From: Bacteroides sp. 214
Lineage (GTDB): Bacteria; Bacteroidota; Bacteroidia; Bacteroidales; Bacteroidaceae
Reading direction: 5' to 3'
Length of the DNA: 64,000 nucleotides
NCBI RefSeq assembly: GCF_010501015.1
Contig: NZ_QVML01000009.1
Location: 1 to 64,000, forward strand
The stretch's first letter is position 1. Each line of letters begins with the position of its first letter. Shown here piece by piece: positions 1-7,993 of this stretch. The position numbers were made by a program, and so were the translations under genes. The notes under the pieces were generated by a model. That model was not told where the DNA came from. It was given only the letters and a program-made list of their open reading frames with translations, and ran no database searches.

Positions 1-186
1 AACTTAAAAGTTTCACTGTAGCGATGTTGTACGGTTTTATGCATAAATAAGAAAATATTATGCAGCAAAAAGGTGACAACCAAATCCCGTATAAGACATT
101 AAAGAGTAAACATAACACTGTGTTGTCATGTAAATGAAGATGTCTTACGGTTTGTATACCAGTGATAAAAGTTATATTCAATAGAA

Positions 187-218
187 CTTGTATAGTGAAA
201 GAAAAATAGCTATATTTG
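187..218 (+). promoter_or_regulatory. Promoter of the Nif3-like gene
   Basis: A -7 element TATATTTG lies at 211-218 and a TTG at 188-190, about 20 bases upstream. This matches the Bacteroidetes sigma-ABfr pattern (TTG or TTTG, 19-23 bases, TAnnTTTG). The -7 box covers the in-frame TTG at 216, so that codon cannot be the start; ATG at 240 must be used. Confidence 0.6.
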
Positions 219-239
219 CACTCTATTTATTCCGCGCTA

Positions 240-1334
240 ATGAAGATAAAGGAAATAGTTAGTGCCCTTGAACGTTTCGCGCCTCTGCCTTTGCAAGATG
301 GATTTGATAATGCCGGTCTGCAATTAGGATTAACAGAAGCGGATGTTACAGGGGCTTTGTTGTGTCTGGACGTTACTGAAGCAGTTCTGGATGAGGCTAT
401 TGAATTGGGCTACAACTTAGTTATCTCACATCACCCACTTATTTTTAAAGGCTACAAATCAATTACCGGCAAAGATTATGTTGAGCGTTGCATCTTGAAA
501 GCTATCAAGAACGACATTGTAATTTACTCTGCGCACACCAACTTAGATAATGCGACTAATGGAGTAAACTATAAAATAGCCGAGAAGATTGGTTTGAAGA
601 ACATTCGTTTCTTGTCCGAAAAGGAAGAGATGTTACTTAAGTTGGTGACGTTTGTTCCTTTTGCCCAAGCAGACGAAGTGCGCCAAGCGTTGTTCAATGC
701 TGGTTGTGGGAATATTGGGAATTATGATTCTTGTAGCTATACTGTAAAAGGAGAGGGCACTTTTCGTGCTCAGACTGGCGCAAATCCATATTGTGGAGAA
801 GTTGGTGAACTGCATCATGAAGGAGAATTGCGTATAGAAGTTGTGCTTCCGGCATTTAAAAAATCACAAGCTATCAAAGCTTTGTTGGCTGCACATCCCT
901 ACGAAGAACCTGCGTTTGATATCTATTCTCTAAAGAATACATGGGCACAAGCCGGTTCGGGTATTATAGGCGAACTGGTAACTCCCGAAACACAACACAA
1001 CTTCTTAAAGCGTATTAAGCAAACCTTTGAGGTGGGTTGCCTAAAGCATAATTCTATCTCTCAAAAACAAATAACCCGTGTTGCCTTGTGTGGCGGTGCA
1101 GGCGCCTTTTTGCTCCCATTGGCAATAGCCAATCAAGCGGATGTCTTTATAACCGGAGAGGTTCGTTATCACGAATACTTCGGGCATGAAAAAGAGATAC
1201 TTATCGCTGAAATAGGACACTATGAGAGCGAACAGTATACAAGAGAAATTCTGAAAACAATCATTGAGCAGAGTTGCCCCAATGTAAATATGCAATACAG
1301 TAAAATAAATACGAATCCAATAAATTATTTATAA
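240..1334 (+). CDS. Nif3-like dinuclear metal centre protein (YqfO/YbgI family)
   Basis: The 364-residue product belongs to the Nif3/DUF34 family, toroidal proteins that bind two metal ions; the cellular role is still poorly defined. The N-terminal half has the family metal-ligand pattern: SHHPLIF followed by an AHTNLDN stretch, and near the C-terminus the GEVRYHE segment with a further His/Glu ligand pair. The middle of the protein carries the PII-like insert domain typical of the long (about 370 aa) bacterial forms. ATG at 240 is chosen because the promoter -7 box overlaps the upstream TTG. One base separates its stop from the zinc-ribbon gene that follows, so the two are almost certainly co-transcribed, a pairing common in Bacteroidales. 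Confidence 0.93.
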   Translation: MKIKEIVSALERFAPLPLQDGFDNAGLQLGLTEADVTGALLCLDVTEAVLDEAIELGYNLVISHHPLIFKGYKSITGKDYVERCILKAIKNDIVIYSAHTNLDNATNGVNYKIAEKIGLKNIRFLSEKEEMLLKLVTFVPFAQADEVRQALFNAGCGNIGNYDSCSYTVKGEGTFRAQTGANPYCGEVGELHHEGELRIEVVLPAFKKSQAIKALLAAHPYEEPAFDIYSLKNTWAQAGSGIIGELVTPETQHNFLKRIKQTFEVGCLKHNSISQKQITRVALCGGAGAFLLPLAIANQADVFITGEVRYHEYFGHEKEILIAEIGHYESEQYTREILKTIIEQSCPNVNMQYSKINTNPINYL

Positions 1335-1335
1335 G

Positions 1336-2145
1336 ATGGCAAAAAAAGAAAGTATTGATCCCAAGGATCTAACGGTAGAACAAAAGTTGAAAGCATTGTT
1401 TCAACTTCAAACGATGTTGTCGGATATTGACAAAATTAAGACCCTGAGAGGTGAGTTACCCTTGGAAGTACAAGACTTAGAGGATGAAATCGCAGGTTTG
1501 ACTACTCGTGTAGATAAAATCAAAGTAGAAGTTGCTGAGCTAAAAGCTTCTATTGCTGCCAAAAAGATTGAAATGGAAACTTCTAAAGCGGCTATTGAGA
1601 AGTATAAATCTCAACAGGAAAATGTGCGTAACAACCGCGAATTCGACTTCCTTACTAAAGAAATAGAGTTCCAAACACTGGAAATTGAGTTGGCAGAGAA
1701 GAGAATCAAAGAGTTCTCGGCAGATGAAAAATACAAATCGGAAGAAATTGTAGCAAGCGAAGAATCATTGGCCGAAAGACAAAAAGACCTTGATTTGAAG
1801 AGAAGTGAGTTGGACGAAATCATTGCCGAAACAAAGCAAGAAGAAGAAAAACTGAGAGAAAAAGCAAAAAGTCTTGAAGCTTCTATTGATCCACGCTTAT
1901 TACAATCGTTCAAACGCATTCGCAAAAACTCAAGAAATGGTTTGGGCGTGGTATATGTACAACGTGATGCTTGTGGTGGATGTTTCAATAAAATACCACC
2001 TCAGAGACAGTTGGATATTCGCTCGCGTAAGAAAATTATCGTTTGTGAGTATTGTGGACGTATCATGATTGACCCCGAATTGGCTGGAATAACCATAGAG
2101 GTAAAACCCGAAAAGACAAGTAAGAGAGGAAAACAGGAAGCGTAA
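1336..2145 (+). CDS. Coiled-coil zinc-ribbon protein (DUF164/C4-type family)
   Basis: The 269-residue protein starts with a long charged coiled coil (roughly residues 10-190, rich in Glu/Lys/Ile heptads) and ends with a zinc ribbon formed by the pairs CGGC and CEYC, followed by GR-I. Bacterial members are predicted to bind nucleic acid or ribosome-associated partners, but the function is not settled. It follows the Nif3-like gene after one base, and the same order is frequent in Bacteroidetes, which suggests a shared role. Length and domain order are normal for the family. The tail after the ribbon is Lys/Arg-rich. The function is inferred only at family level. Confidence 0.88.
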   Translation: MAKKESIDPKDLTVEQKLKALFQLQTMLSDIDKIKTLRGELPLEVQDLEDEIAGLTTRVDKIKVEVAELKASIAAKKIEMETSKAAIEKYKSQQENVRNNREFDFLTKEIEFQTLEIELAEKRIKEFSADEKYKSEEIVASEESLAERQKDLDLKRSELDEIIAETKQEEEKLREKAKSLEASIDPRLLQSFKRIRKNSRNGLGVVYVQRDACGGCFNKIPPQRQLDIRSRKKIIVCEYCGRIMIDPELAGITIEVKPEKTSKRGKQEA

Positions 2146-2171
2146 TTCTCCCAATACTTAATAACACCCAC

Positions 2172-2216
2172 CAGGGGCGAATTCAATAGGCTATGCTGAT
2201 ATTTGATTCGCCCCTG
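2172..2216. repeat. Intergenic hairpin downstream of the zinc-ribbon gene
   Basis: Perfect 11-bp arms CAGGGGCGAAT (2172-2182) and ATTCGCCCCTG (2206-2216) enclose a 23-base loop, and partial pairing continues into the loop. There is no T-run, so it is not a classical intrinsic terminator. It could block 3' exonuclease or be a small intergenic repeat. Confidence 0.5.
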
Positions 2217-2242
2217 TGTGAAATATAAATACCATCCCTCCC

Positions 2243-4048
2243 ATGAAAACCCCACCTTATATCTATCTCCTTTTATTATTAGTGTGTTTATTAACCGCAA
2301 GTTGTTCACAATCGGACAAGCTCCGGAGAACCACTTTGCCGGGCTTTATTACCAGCCCATATTTCGAAGAACAAGTATTGGCCTATACTTATTTTCCGGA
2401 TGCACTGATAGAAATAAATGCTCCATCCGTCAAAGAGTTCGACCTCAAGAAACCAACAGCCATTGTTATGTATGGATTGCCTAACGGAAACACAATCGAT
2501 TGGACAATCGGCAAGAAAGCTTCCGACGATGGAAATGATGATTGGCACTACCAGATACAGCATATCGGTGCTCAAACCCGGTTTGTTCGTGCCCAAAAGC
2601 CGGATTATAACTTAGTAACGGTTTACTTACAGGCAAAAGAAAGATCGTGGGGCGCCTGGCGAAGAAATAATCAGGATAGTAATCAGATTATAAAAGATAT
2701 TACGGAAGATGTTATGTCGTTGTTTGCCCCTTATAATCCCTATATTATTTTAAGCGGGCATAGCGGCGGCGGGAACTTTGTGTTCGGGTTTATCGAGTCT
2801 GTTCAGGAGATTCCTTCGTACGTAAAAAGGATCTCTTTTCTCGATAGCAACTACAATTGGGATGAGACTAAATACGGGGCCAAAATAGTTGACTGGCTTA
2901 ATGCTTCTTCGGAAAACGCTCTTTCTGTTATCGCTTATAATGATAGTGTTGCTATTTACGAAGGCAAACCTGTTGTGTCGCCTACGGGTGGAACCTGGTA
3001 TAGAAGTAAGTGCATGCACGAGTATTTGAAAGAAAACCTTCCTGCGGTTGAATGGACGGAATCAAGATCAAACGATTTGCTCTCATTCAATGGCGCCGGT
3101 AACCGCATACAATTTCTGTTGAAAGATAATCCGGCATGCGAGATTTTGCATACTGTACTTGTTGAGAAGAATGGCTTTATTCAGACATTATATGCAGGAA
3201 CACCCCGCGAAGAACGGACGTATGCGTTTTACGGAGAACATGCTTATGATGCTTTTATTCAGTCGGATACGGTTTTCCCCCATATCCTTCGAATTCCTCC
3301 CCGGAAAACCGGTGCGATAAAAGGAAGTGAATTCATCGAAAAGGTGAAAAATATGTTTCCCGAGGAAAGAGAAAAGGAGCTTTATAGCGAAATAAGTGCC
3401 GGCAACATTCCCAACTCACACAGACAGCCAGTGCGGATAAAAGAAACATTGACGGATGCCGATGGCGCTTCTCACCAAGTGGAATTTGAGGTTCTTCCCG
3501 ACTTCCTGTCTATTGGTGCCGACGACGATTTCTTCCGCATCCCAATGCTACCCGGAACGGCACAACAAATAGCCGATCTGTTCGGTGCCGTACTTCCTAC
3601 TTCTAAAATATCGGATATTATCCATAAGCATGCAAAAGTAAAGATGAATCCAAGTCCTATGACTCCCGACGAGACCATGACCACTGTCCCCGTTTTTGCC
3701 GAACACGACCGGATCATTGAACAAGAACGTTTGGAGAAAGGCGAACCTTTGTCTTCGCTAATTGCCGGGCATAAAAAAGACATTGTAATCAGCAACAAAC
3801 TAATCGAACGCCCCAATGCAGTGGTTATATATGGCTGGCACTATCCCGAAGGAAAACGAATTCAGCCTACACATGCCGGGCATTCGCGAAACTATGTCGA
3901 CTACAGTCATGGAGTACGCCTGATCAATAACGAAATATTGCTTGATGGCGTGAACGTAAAAATACAAGATGTTCTCAAAGATCCGGTGATGTATAAGTTG
4001 CTGAGCGATGAAGACGCACCTTTGGCAAGTACGGGGTATCATTATTAA
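2243..4048 (+). CDS. Lipoprotein with alpha/beta-hydrolase-like N-half and conserved C-terminal domain of unknown function
   Basis: The 601-residue protein has a lipoprotein signal peptide ending in LTASC (Cys21), so it should be membrane anchored outside the cytoplasm. Residues 70-290 look like an alpha/beta hydrolase: a hydrophobic strand, then SGHSGGG at 171-177 with Ser174 as candidate nucleophile. The C-terminal third (about 410-601) is a separate block with YGWH at 530-533, then IQP and YVDYSHGVRL at about 552-561, rich in His, Asp and Tyr. I recall similar YGWH/DYSHGVRL blocks in uncharacterised secreted bacterial proteins but know no function. It stands alone between the zinc-ribbon gene and proS. 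Substrate unknown; hydrolase activity is inference from one motif. Confidence 0.72.
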   Translation: MKTPPYIYLLLLLVCLLTASCSQSDKLRRTTLPGFITSPYFEEQVLAYTYFPDALIEINAPSVKEFDLKKPTAIVMYGLPNGNTIDWTIGKKASDDGNDDWHYQIQHIGAQTRFVRAQKPDYNLVTVYLQAKERSWGAWRRNNQDSNQIIKDITEDVMSLFAPYNPYIILSGHSGGGNFVFGFIESVQEIPSYVKRISFLDSNYNWDETKYGAKIVDWLNASSENALSVIAYNDSVAIYEGKPVVSPTGGTWYRSKCMHEYLKENLPAVEWTESRSNDLLSFNGAGNRIQFLLKDNPACEILHTVLVEKNGFIQTLYAGTPREERTYAFYGEHAYDAFIQSDTVFPHILRIPPRKTGAIKGSEFIEKVKNMFPEEREKELYSEISAGNIPNSHRQPVRIKETLTDADGASHQVEFEVLPDFLSIGADDDFFRIPMLPGTAQQIADLFGAVLPTSKISDIIHKHAKVKMNPSPMTPDETMTTVPVFAEHDRIIEQERLEKGEPLSSLIAGHKKDIVISNKLIERPNAVVIYGWHYPEGKRIQPTHAGHSRNYVDYSHGVRLINNEILLDGVNVKIQDVLKDPVMYKLLSDEDAPLASTGYHY

Positions 4049-4108
4049 AACTCAATCGTTTTCTGTTGCTTATTTTAGCATACCAAACTTACATATCTAT
4101 TTTTTTAC

Positions 4109-4116
4109 TAATTTTG
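4109..4116 (+). promoter_or_regulatory. Promoter -7 box of proS
   Basis: TAATTTTG matches TAnnTTTG. It lies 46 bases upstream of the proS ATG, giving a leader of about 38 bases. No clear -33 TTTG is seen at the expected distance. Confidence 0.5.
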
Positions 4117-4161
4117 CAGCTTAATAATAGAAAGAGCTTTATATTAAAATAACTCATTAGT

Positions 4162-5643
4162 ATGGCAAAAGAATTGAAAGACCTCACCAAGCGAAGCGAG
4201 AACTACTCGCAATGGTATAATGACTTGGTGTTGAAAGCCGACTTGGCTGAGCAGTCGGCAGTTCGTGGATGTATGGTTATTAAACCCTATGGCTACGCAA
4301 TTTGGGAAAAAATGCAGCGTCAGCTCGATGATATGTTCAAAGAAACAGGGCATGTGAATGCTTATTTCCCTCTTCTTATACCAAAATCATTTCTTAGCCG
4401 TGAAGCCGAACATGTGGAAGGCTTTGCAAAAGAGTGTGCGGTTGTAACCCATCACCGTTTGATGAACGATCCTGAAGGTAAAGGGGTGGTAGTAGACCCT
4501 AACGCAAAGCTTGAAGAAGAATTGATCATTCGCCCTACTTCCGAAACAATCATTTGGAATACGTATAAGAATTGGATTAACTCGTACCGTGATTTGCCTA
4601 TTTTGGTAAATCAATGGGCAAACGTAATGCGTTGGGAAATGCGCACCCGCTTATTTCTCCGTACTGCTGAATTTTTGTGGCAAGAAGGTCATACCGCGCA
4701 TGCTACCCAGCAAGAAGCGGAAGAAGAAGCTATCAAAATGTTGCATGTCTATGCCGAATTTGCCGAAAAGTACATGGCTGTTCCTGTTGTGAAAGGAGTA
4801 AAGAGTGCTAACGAACGCTTTGCCGGTGCACTCGAAACTTATACAATCGAAGCGATGATGCAAGACGGAAAAGCATTGCAAAGTGGTACGTCTCACTTTT
4901 TGGGTCAGAACTTTGCTAAAGCCTTTGATGTGCAGTTTGTAAACAAAGAAAATAAAATGGAGTATGTATGGGCAACCTCTTGGGGCGTTTCTACACGTTT
5001 GATGGGGGCACTAATCATGACACACTCCGACGATAATGGCTTGGTGCTTCCTCCTACATTGGCGCCAATTCAAGTTGTGATTGTTCCTATTTATAAGAAC
5101 GAAGAACAACTAACGGCTATTAACGAAAAGGTAGACGGTATCGTTGCCAAACTGAAAGCACTGGGTATCTCTGTGAAATACGACAATGCAGATAATAAAC
5201 GCCCAGGTTTCAAATTTGCCGATTACGAACTTAAAGGTGTTCCTGTGCGCTTGGTTATGGGTGGACGCGACTTGGAAAACAATACGATGGAACTTATGCG
5301 TCGTGATACACTGGAAAAAGAAACTATTTCTTGCGATGGTATCGAAGCGTATGTGAAAAACCTATTGGACGAAATCCAAGAAAACATCTATCAAAAAGCA
5401 TTGAACTATCGTAATACTCGTACAGTAGAAGTAAATTCGTACGATGAATTTAAGGAAAAGATAGAAGAAGGAGGATTTTTGTTAGCACATTGGGATGGAA
5501 CTCCCGAAACAGAAGAAAAGATTAAAGAAGAAACCAAAGCAACTATTCGTTGCATCCCGTTGGAGGGCGACAAGACGCCCGGTACTTGTATGGTAACAGG
5601 TAAACCTTCGGCTTGCAGGGTAGTGTTTGCGAGGGCATACTAA
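4162..5643 (+). CDS. proS: Prolyl-tRNA synthetase, eukaryote/archaea-like type
   Basis: Class II aminoacyl-tRNA synthetase that charges tRNA-Pro. At 493 residues it is the short form that lacks the bacterial YbaK-like editing insert and carries the ProS C-terminal domain. Visible motifs are RPTSET at 124-129, motif 2 with [15 protein letters not shown] around 166-180, and motif 3 with GLVLPP and the following anticodon-binding domain ([11 protein letters not shown] onwards). The protein ends in a hydrophobic-aromatic ARAY, as usual for this type. This archaeal-type enzyme is standard in Bacteroidetes, so it is not evidence of recent transfer. It is transcribed alone. Confidence 0.97.
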   Translation: MAKELKDLTKRSENYSQWYNDLVLKADLAEQSAVRGCMVIKPYGYAIWEKMQRQLDDMFKETGHVNAYFPLLIPKSFLSREAEHVEGFAKECAVVTHHRLMNDPEGKGVVVDPNAKLEEELIIRPTSETIIWNTYKNWINSYRDLPILVNQWANVMRWEMRTRLFLRTAEFLWQEGHTAHATQQEAEEEAIKMLHVYAEFAEKYMAVPVVKGVKSANERFAGALETYTIEAMMQDGKALQSGTSHFLGQNFAKAFDVQFVNKENKMEYVWATSWGVSTRLMGALIMTHSDDNGLVLPPTLAPIQVVIVPIYKNEEQLTAINEKVDGIVAKLKALGISVKYDNADNKRPGFKFADYELKGVPVRLVMGGRDLENNTMELMRRDTLEKETISCDGIEAYVKNLLDEIQENIYQKALNYRNTRTVEVNSYDEFKEKIEEGGFLLAHWDGTPETEEKIKEETKATIRCIPLEGDKTPGTCMVTGKPSACRVVFARAY

Positions 5644-5652
5644 TAATCTTAG

Positions 5653-5771
5653 TGAAGACCCTGTGAAGGCAAAAAGAAGGGGTCTTCACACGCAACTGGC
5701 TTACTTCCATTTGGTTACAGCGGTATGTGAAGGTGAAGACCTATTTGGTAAAACTACATTTGGAGTGTATA
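5653..5771 (-). repeat. Dispersed intergenic element A, copy 1
   Basis: About 119 bases that match 35853-35971 when reverse complemented, with roughly 79 percent identity and no gaps by eye. Conserved blocks are ATACACTCCAA, ATAGGTCTTCACCTTCACA, CGCTGTAA, GTGTGAAGACCC and CCTTCACAGGGT. Within the element GGTCTTCAC and GTGAAGACC form an inverted repeat about 50 bases apart. It follows proS with no gene inside. Confidence 0.75.
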
Positions 5772-5902
5772 TTGAGCACTAAATTAATTCGCCAACGAAT
5801 TTTTATATAAAGAGTACGCCATTCTGAGCATTAAATGTTTGGGATGGCGTTTTGCATTTGGTGCTTTCTAACATCATTTTTTTCAAACAAACTTATTTGT
5901 TG

Positions 5903-5910
5903 TATTTTTG
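5903..5910 (+). promoter_or_regulatory. Promoter -7 box of the TPR/AraC regulator
   Basis: TATTTTTG at 5903-5910 fits TAnnTTTG and lies 20 bases upstream of the ATG at 5930. It sits inside the longer open frame that begins at 5852, so that longer frame cannot be the coding start. Confidence 0.55.
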
Positions 5911-5929
5911 TCTCTTCAAAAATAATGCA

Positions 5930-7666
5930 ATGAAATATATCTACTTCACCCTTGTTCTTCTTCTGTTCTCCTATTATGCTACCGCCAATAGCATGGATTC
6001 CCTCTACCGTTTGCTGCCTACTCTGGAAGGGGAAGCTAAACTTGAGGTGTACGACCAGATGTACCTCATGACAGATTATAGTATGGACCCGGAAAAGGTT
6101 TTGAAGCTGTTGAACGACTTTCTGCACGAAGCGGAAAAGCAGGGCATGCTTAACTATGAAACAACGATGTATGCTGCCATACTTAACTTTTACTACAACC
6201 ACGGATGGAAAGAGGAGTTCATGGAGGCTTTTCCCGAACACATACGCTTTCTGGAGGAAAACGACGAAGAACTGATGCTCTTAATGTGGTCGCTGAAGAT
6301 ACGGTTATACCTTTTCGACCGCCAATATAGTCAGGCGCTGGAAGAAGCAGAGGCTTTGCGCACTGAGATTGCTCAAAAGAAAGACCCTTACCTATTGGGA
6401 GTGGTTATCGGCGAAATAGGAATGATTTATAAAGAACAAGGACACATTCAGCAAGCCATACCTCTGCTGATAGAAGCTATTGAGCTGATGAAGCAAAAGC
6501 CGTCCTACGACCCCGGCTCTATGTTCAATGGCTACTACCATCTGGCCAATGCTTTACTAGGCGAACACAGATTGGAAGAAGCCATCCATTATAATGCCGA
6601 ATATGAAGCACTTATCCGGAAAGAAGAGGAAGAAGCTCTGGAAAGGTATGGCACGGTGGATGACAATATCAGAATAATACTCAACAAGTACTTTTGCTAC
6701 TCTCTGTATGCCAAAGTGTATCTGGAGAAAGAAGAACTTGACAAAACAGCGCACTATCTGAATGAATGCGAGGCAATGCTACCCAAGGTTGGAGAAGATA
6801 CGGAGGACTTCTTCTATGCCAAAGCTCTATACCTTGACAAGAAGGGAGCGTATTACCAGGCGGCAGAACAGATTCAACGCATCATCGACAGACTGGAAGA
6901 CGGTACTATAAAAGCTACAGAAATAGCTCAACCTAAGTGGTATAAGCTAAAGGCTGACTACCTGACTAAAGCCGGACACAATAAAGAAGCCGGCGAACTA
7001 TACAACACGGCTTACTCGCAACTTGAAGAGAGCAACCACTGGGAGTTTGAAAGCCGCATCGCAGATTTGCGTACCCGCTATGAAGTAGATAAACTGGAAG
7101 CCGAGAAGTTACGCAACCGCAATTACTTTCTTTTCGCCCTTGGCGGATGTGTATTGCTTGCACTGATTCTTTTTCTTATCATCAACTATCAACGTCGGTT
7201 GCGCGCTAAGAACCGCCGTCTTATCCGGCAGATTGAGAGCCAGGATGTGCTCAAAACAGAGTTGCGGAATATACGGCAACAGCGCTTAAGTGACTCCGTA
7301 ACGAAGAACACCAATCTTCCGGAAGAGACAGCCGAAGCCATTCTCTTTGCCCGGCTCGAAAACTACCTGCGTACTACTCATATATATATCAATCCCGAAC
7401 TCGATCGGCAGCAGTTAATTAATACACTGGCTACCAACCAAACTTATCTTTACAACGCTGTTAAAGTAGTTACCGGTATGTCGCTACAAGAGTATATCAA
7501 TTCGCTTCGTTTGGAGAAGGCTAAAGAGATGCTCAAAAACAGCCCCAATGAAAGCATTGCGCAGATATCCGCACAGTGTGGTTTCACAACCATACAAACC
7601 TTTCGCCGACAGTTTAAAGAGTGCTATGGCCTGACCGCTTCAGAGTACAGAAACTCCTTAGGATAG
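5930..7666 (+). CDS. Membrane-spanning TPR/AraC-family transcriptional regulator
   Basis: The 578-residue protein has an N-terminal signal sequence (about 1-20), a periplasmic-type tetratricopeptide region (about 25-390), one transmembrane helix (about 398-419), a short basic coiled coil, and a C-terminal AraC/XylS double HTH (about 490-578, including SIAQISAQCGF). This architecture, a sensor and a DNA-binding domain in one membrane protein, is common in Bacteroidetes, where it often controls nearby surface-protein genes. Here it sits directly upstream of a small peptide gene and a fimbrillin-like lipoprotein, with paired direct repeats between them that are good candidates for its own binding sites. 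No histidine-kinase domain is present, so it is not a hybrid two-component system. The ligand is unknown. Start chosen by the promoter box. Confidence 0.88.
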   Translation: MKYIYFTLVLLLFSYYATANSMDSLYRLLPTLEGEAKLEVYDQMYLMTDYSMDPEKVLKLLNDFLHEAEKQGMLNYETTMYAAILNFYYNHGWKEEFMEAFPEHIRFLEENDEELMLLMWSLKIRLYLFDRQYSQALEEAEALRTEIAQKKDPYLLGVVIGEIGMIYKEQGHIQQAIPLLIEAIELMKQKPSYDPGSMFNGYYHLANALLGEHRLEEAIHYNAEYEALIRKEEEEALERYGTVDDNIRIILNKYFCYSLYAKVYLEKEELDKTAHYLNECEAMLPKVGEDTEDFFYAKALYLDKKGAYYQAAEQIQRIIDRLEDGTIKATEIAQPKWYKLKADYLTKAGHNKEAGELYNTAYSQLEESNHWEFESRIADLRTRYEVDKLEAEKLRNRNYFLFALGGCVLLALILFLIINYQRRLRAKNRRLIRQIESQDVLKTELRNIRQQRLSDSVTKNTNLPEETAEAILFARLENYLRTTHIYINPELDRQQLINTLATNQTYLYNAVKVVTGMSLQEYINSLRLEKAKEMLKNSPNESIAQISAQCGFTTIQTFRRQFKECYGLTASEYRNSLG

Positions 7667-7670
7667 ACAG

Positions 7671-7710
7671 AAATGTAACAGGTGTTCCCTCAAATGTAAC
7701 GGGTGTTCCC
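7671..7710 (+). promoter_or_regulatory. Tandem operator-like direct repeats between regulator and peptide gene
   Basis: Two 19-bp copies, AAATGTAACAGGTGTTCCC (7671-7689) and AAATGTAACGGGTGTTCCC (7692-7710), differ at one base and start exactly 21 bases apart, two helical turns. They begin 4 bases after the regulator stop and end 20 bases before the probable -7 box of the next gene. AraC-family proteins typically bind such same-face direct repeats upstream of the promoter. The binding partner is inferred. Confidence 0.7.
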
Positions 7711-7730
7711 CTCTCAATTGCTTTATATCG

Positions 7731-7738
7731 CATCTTTG
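7731..7738 (+). promoter_or_regulatory. Weak -7 box of the peptide/fimbrillin operon
   Basis: CATCTTTG differs from TAnnTTTG at the first base and has no good -33 TTTG. This would fit a promoter that needs an activator bound at the direct repeats just upstream. Confidence 0.45.
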
Positions 7739-7783
7739 CTGCAAAATTAGAAATCTTACATTATTAATTAAAAGCAAAGAAAC

Positions 7784-7993
7784 ATGAGAAGTAATTATCA
7801 ACCTCCGCAGCTCGAAATAATCGAAATGCAAAACGAGGGCTCTATTATGACCGGAAGCGGTCTTTCACAGATGGAAGGTCAGGACTTTATTAACAATATC
7901 AGCAGTTCGACAGACACAAACATACACCAAGAGGTCAGTCATATGCAAGATATGGAAGATGTATTAAACGAACTATTTACTGTACAAAAATGA
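7784..7993 (+). CDS. Small 69-residue peptide of the Bacteroidales 'Y-x-P-P-x-x-E-I-I-E' type
   Basis: The peptide has no signal sequence. It has the N-terminal pattern Y5-x-P-P-x-L-E-I-I-E14 followed by IMTGSG at 21-26, then a polar, acidic tail. I recognise this layout (aromatic, proline, hydrophobic-acidic stretch, then a small Gly/Ser segment) from many short unnamed Bacteroidales ORFs that lie upstream of fimbrillin-like or exported protein genes; no function is known to me. Its TGA overlaps the ATG of the fimbrillin-like gene (ATGA), so the two are translationally coupled. It could be an exported peptide, a chaperone-like partner or a regulatory leader peptide. Confidence 0.72.
   Translation: MRSNYQPPQLEIIEMQNEGSIMTGSGLSQMEGQDFINNISSSTDTNIHQEVSHMQDMEDVLNELFTVQK

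Noticed and set aside
216..239. TTG start for the Nif3-like gene
   Set aside because: The codon overlaps the -7 promoter box TATATTTG, so it would not be transcribed.
5852..5929. Upstream extension of the TPR/AraC regulator
   Set aside because: A -7 box lies inside it, and a signal peptide begins at 5930.
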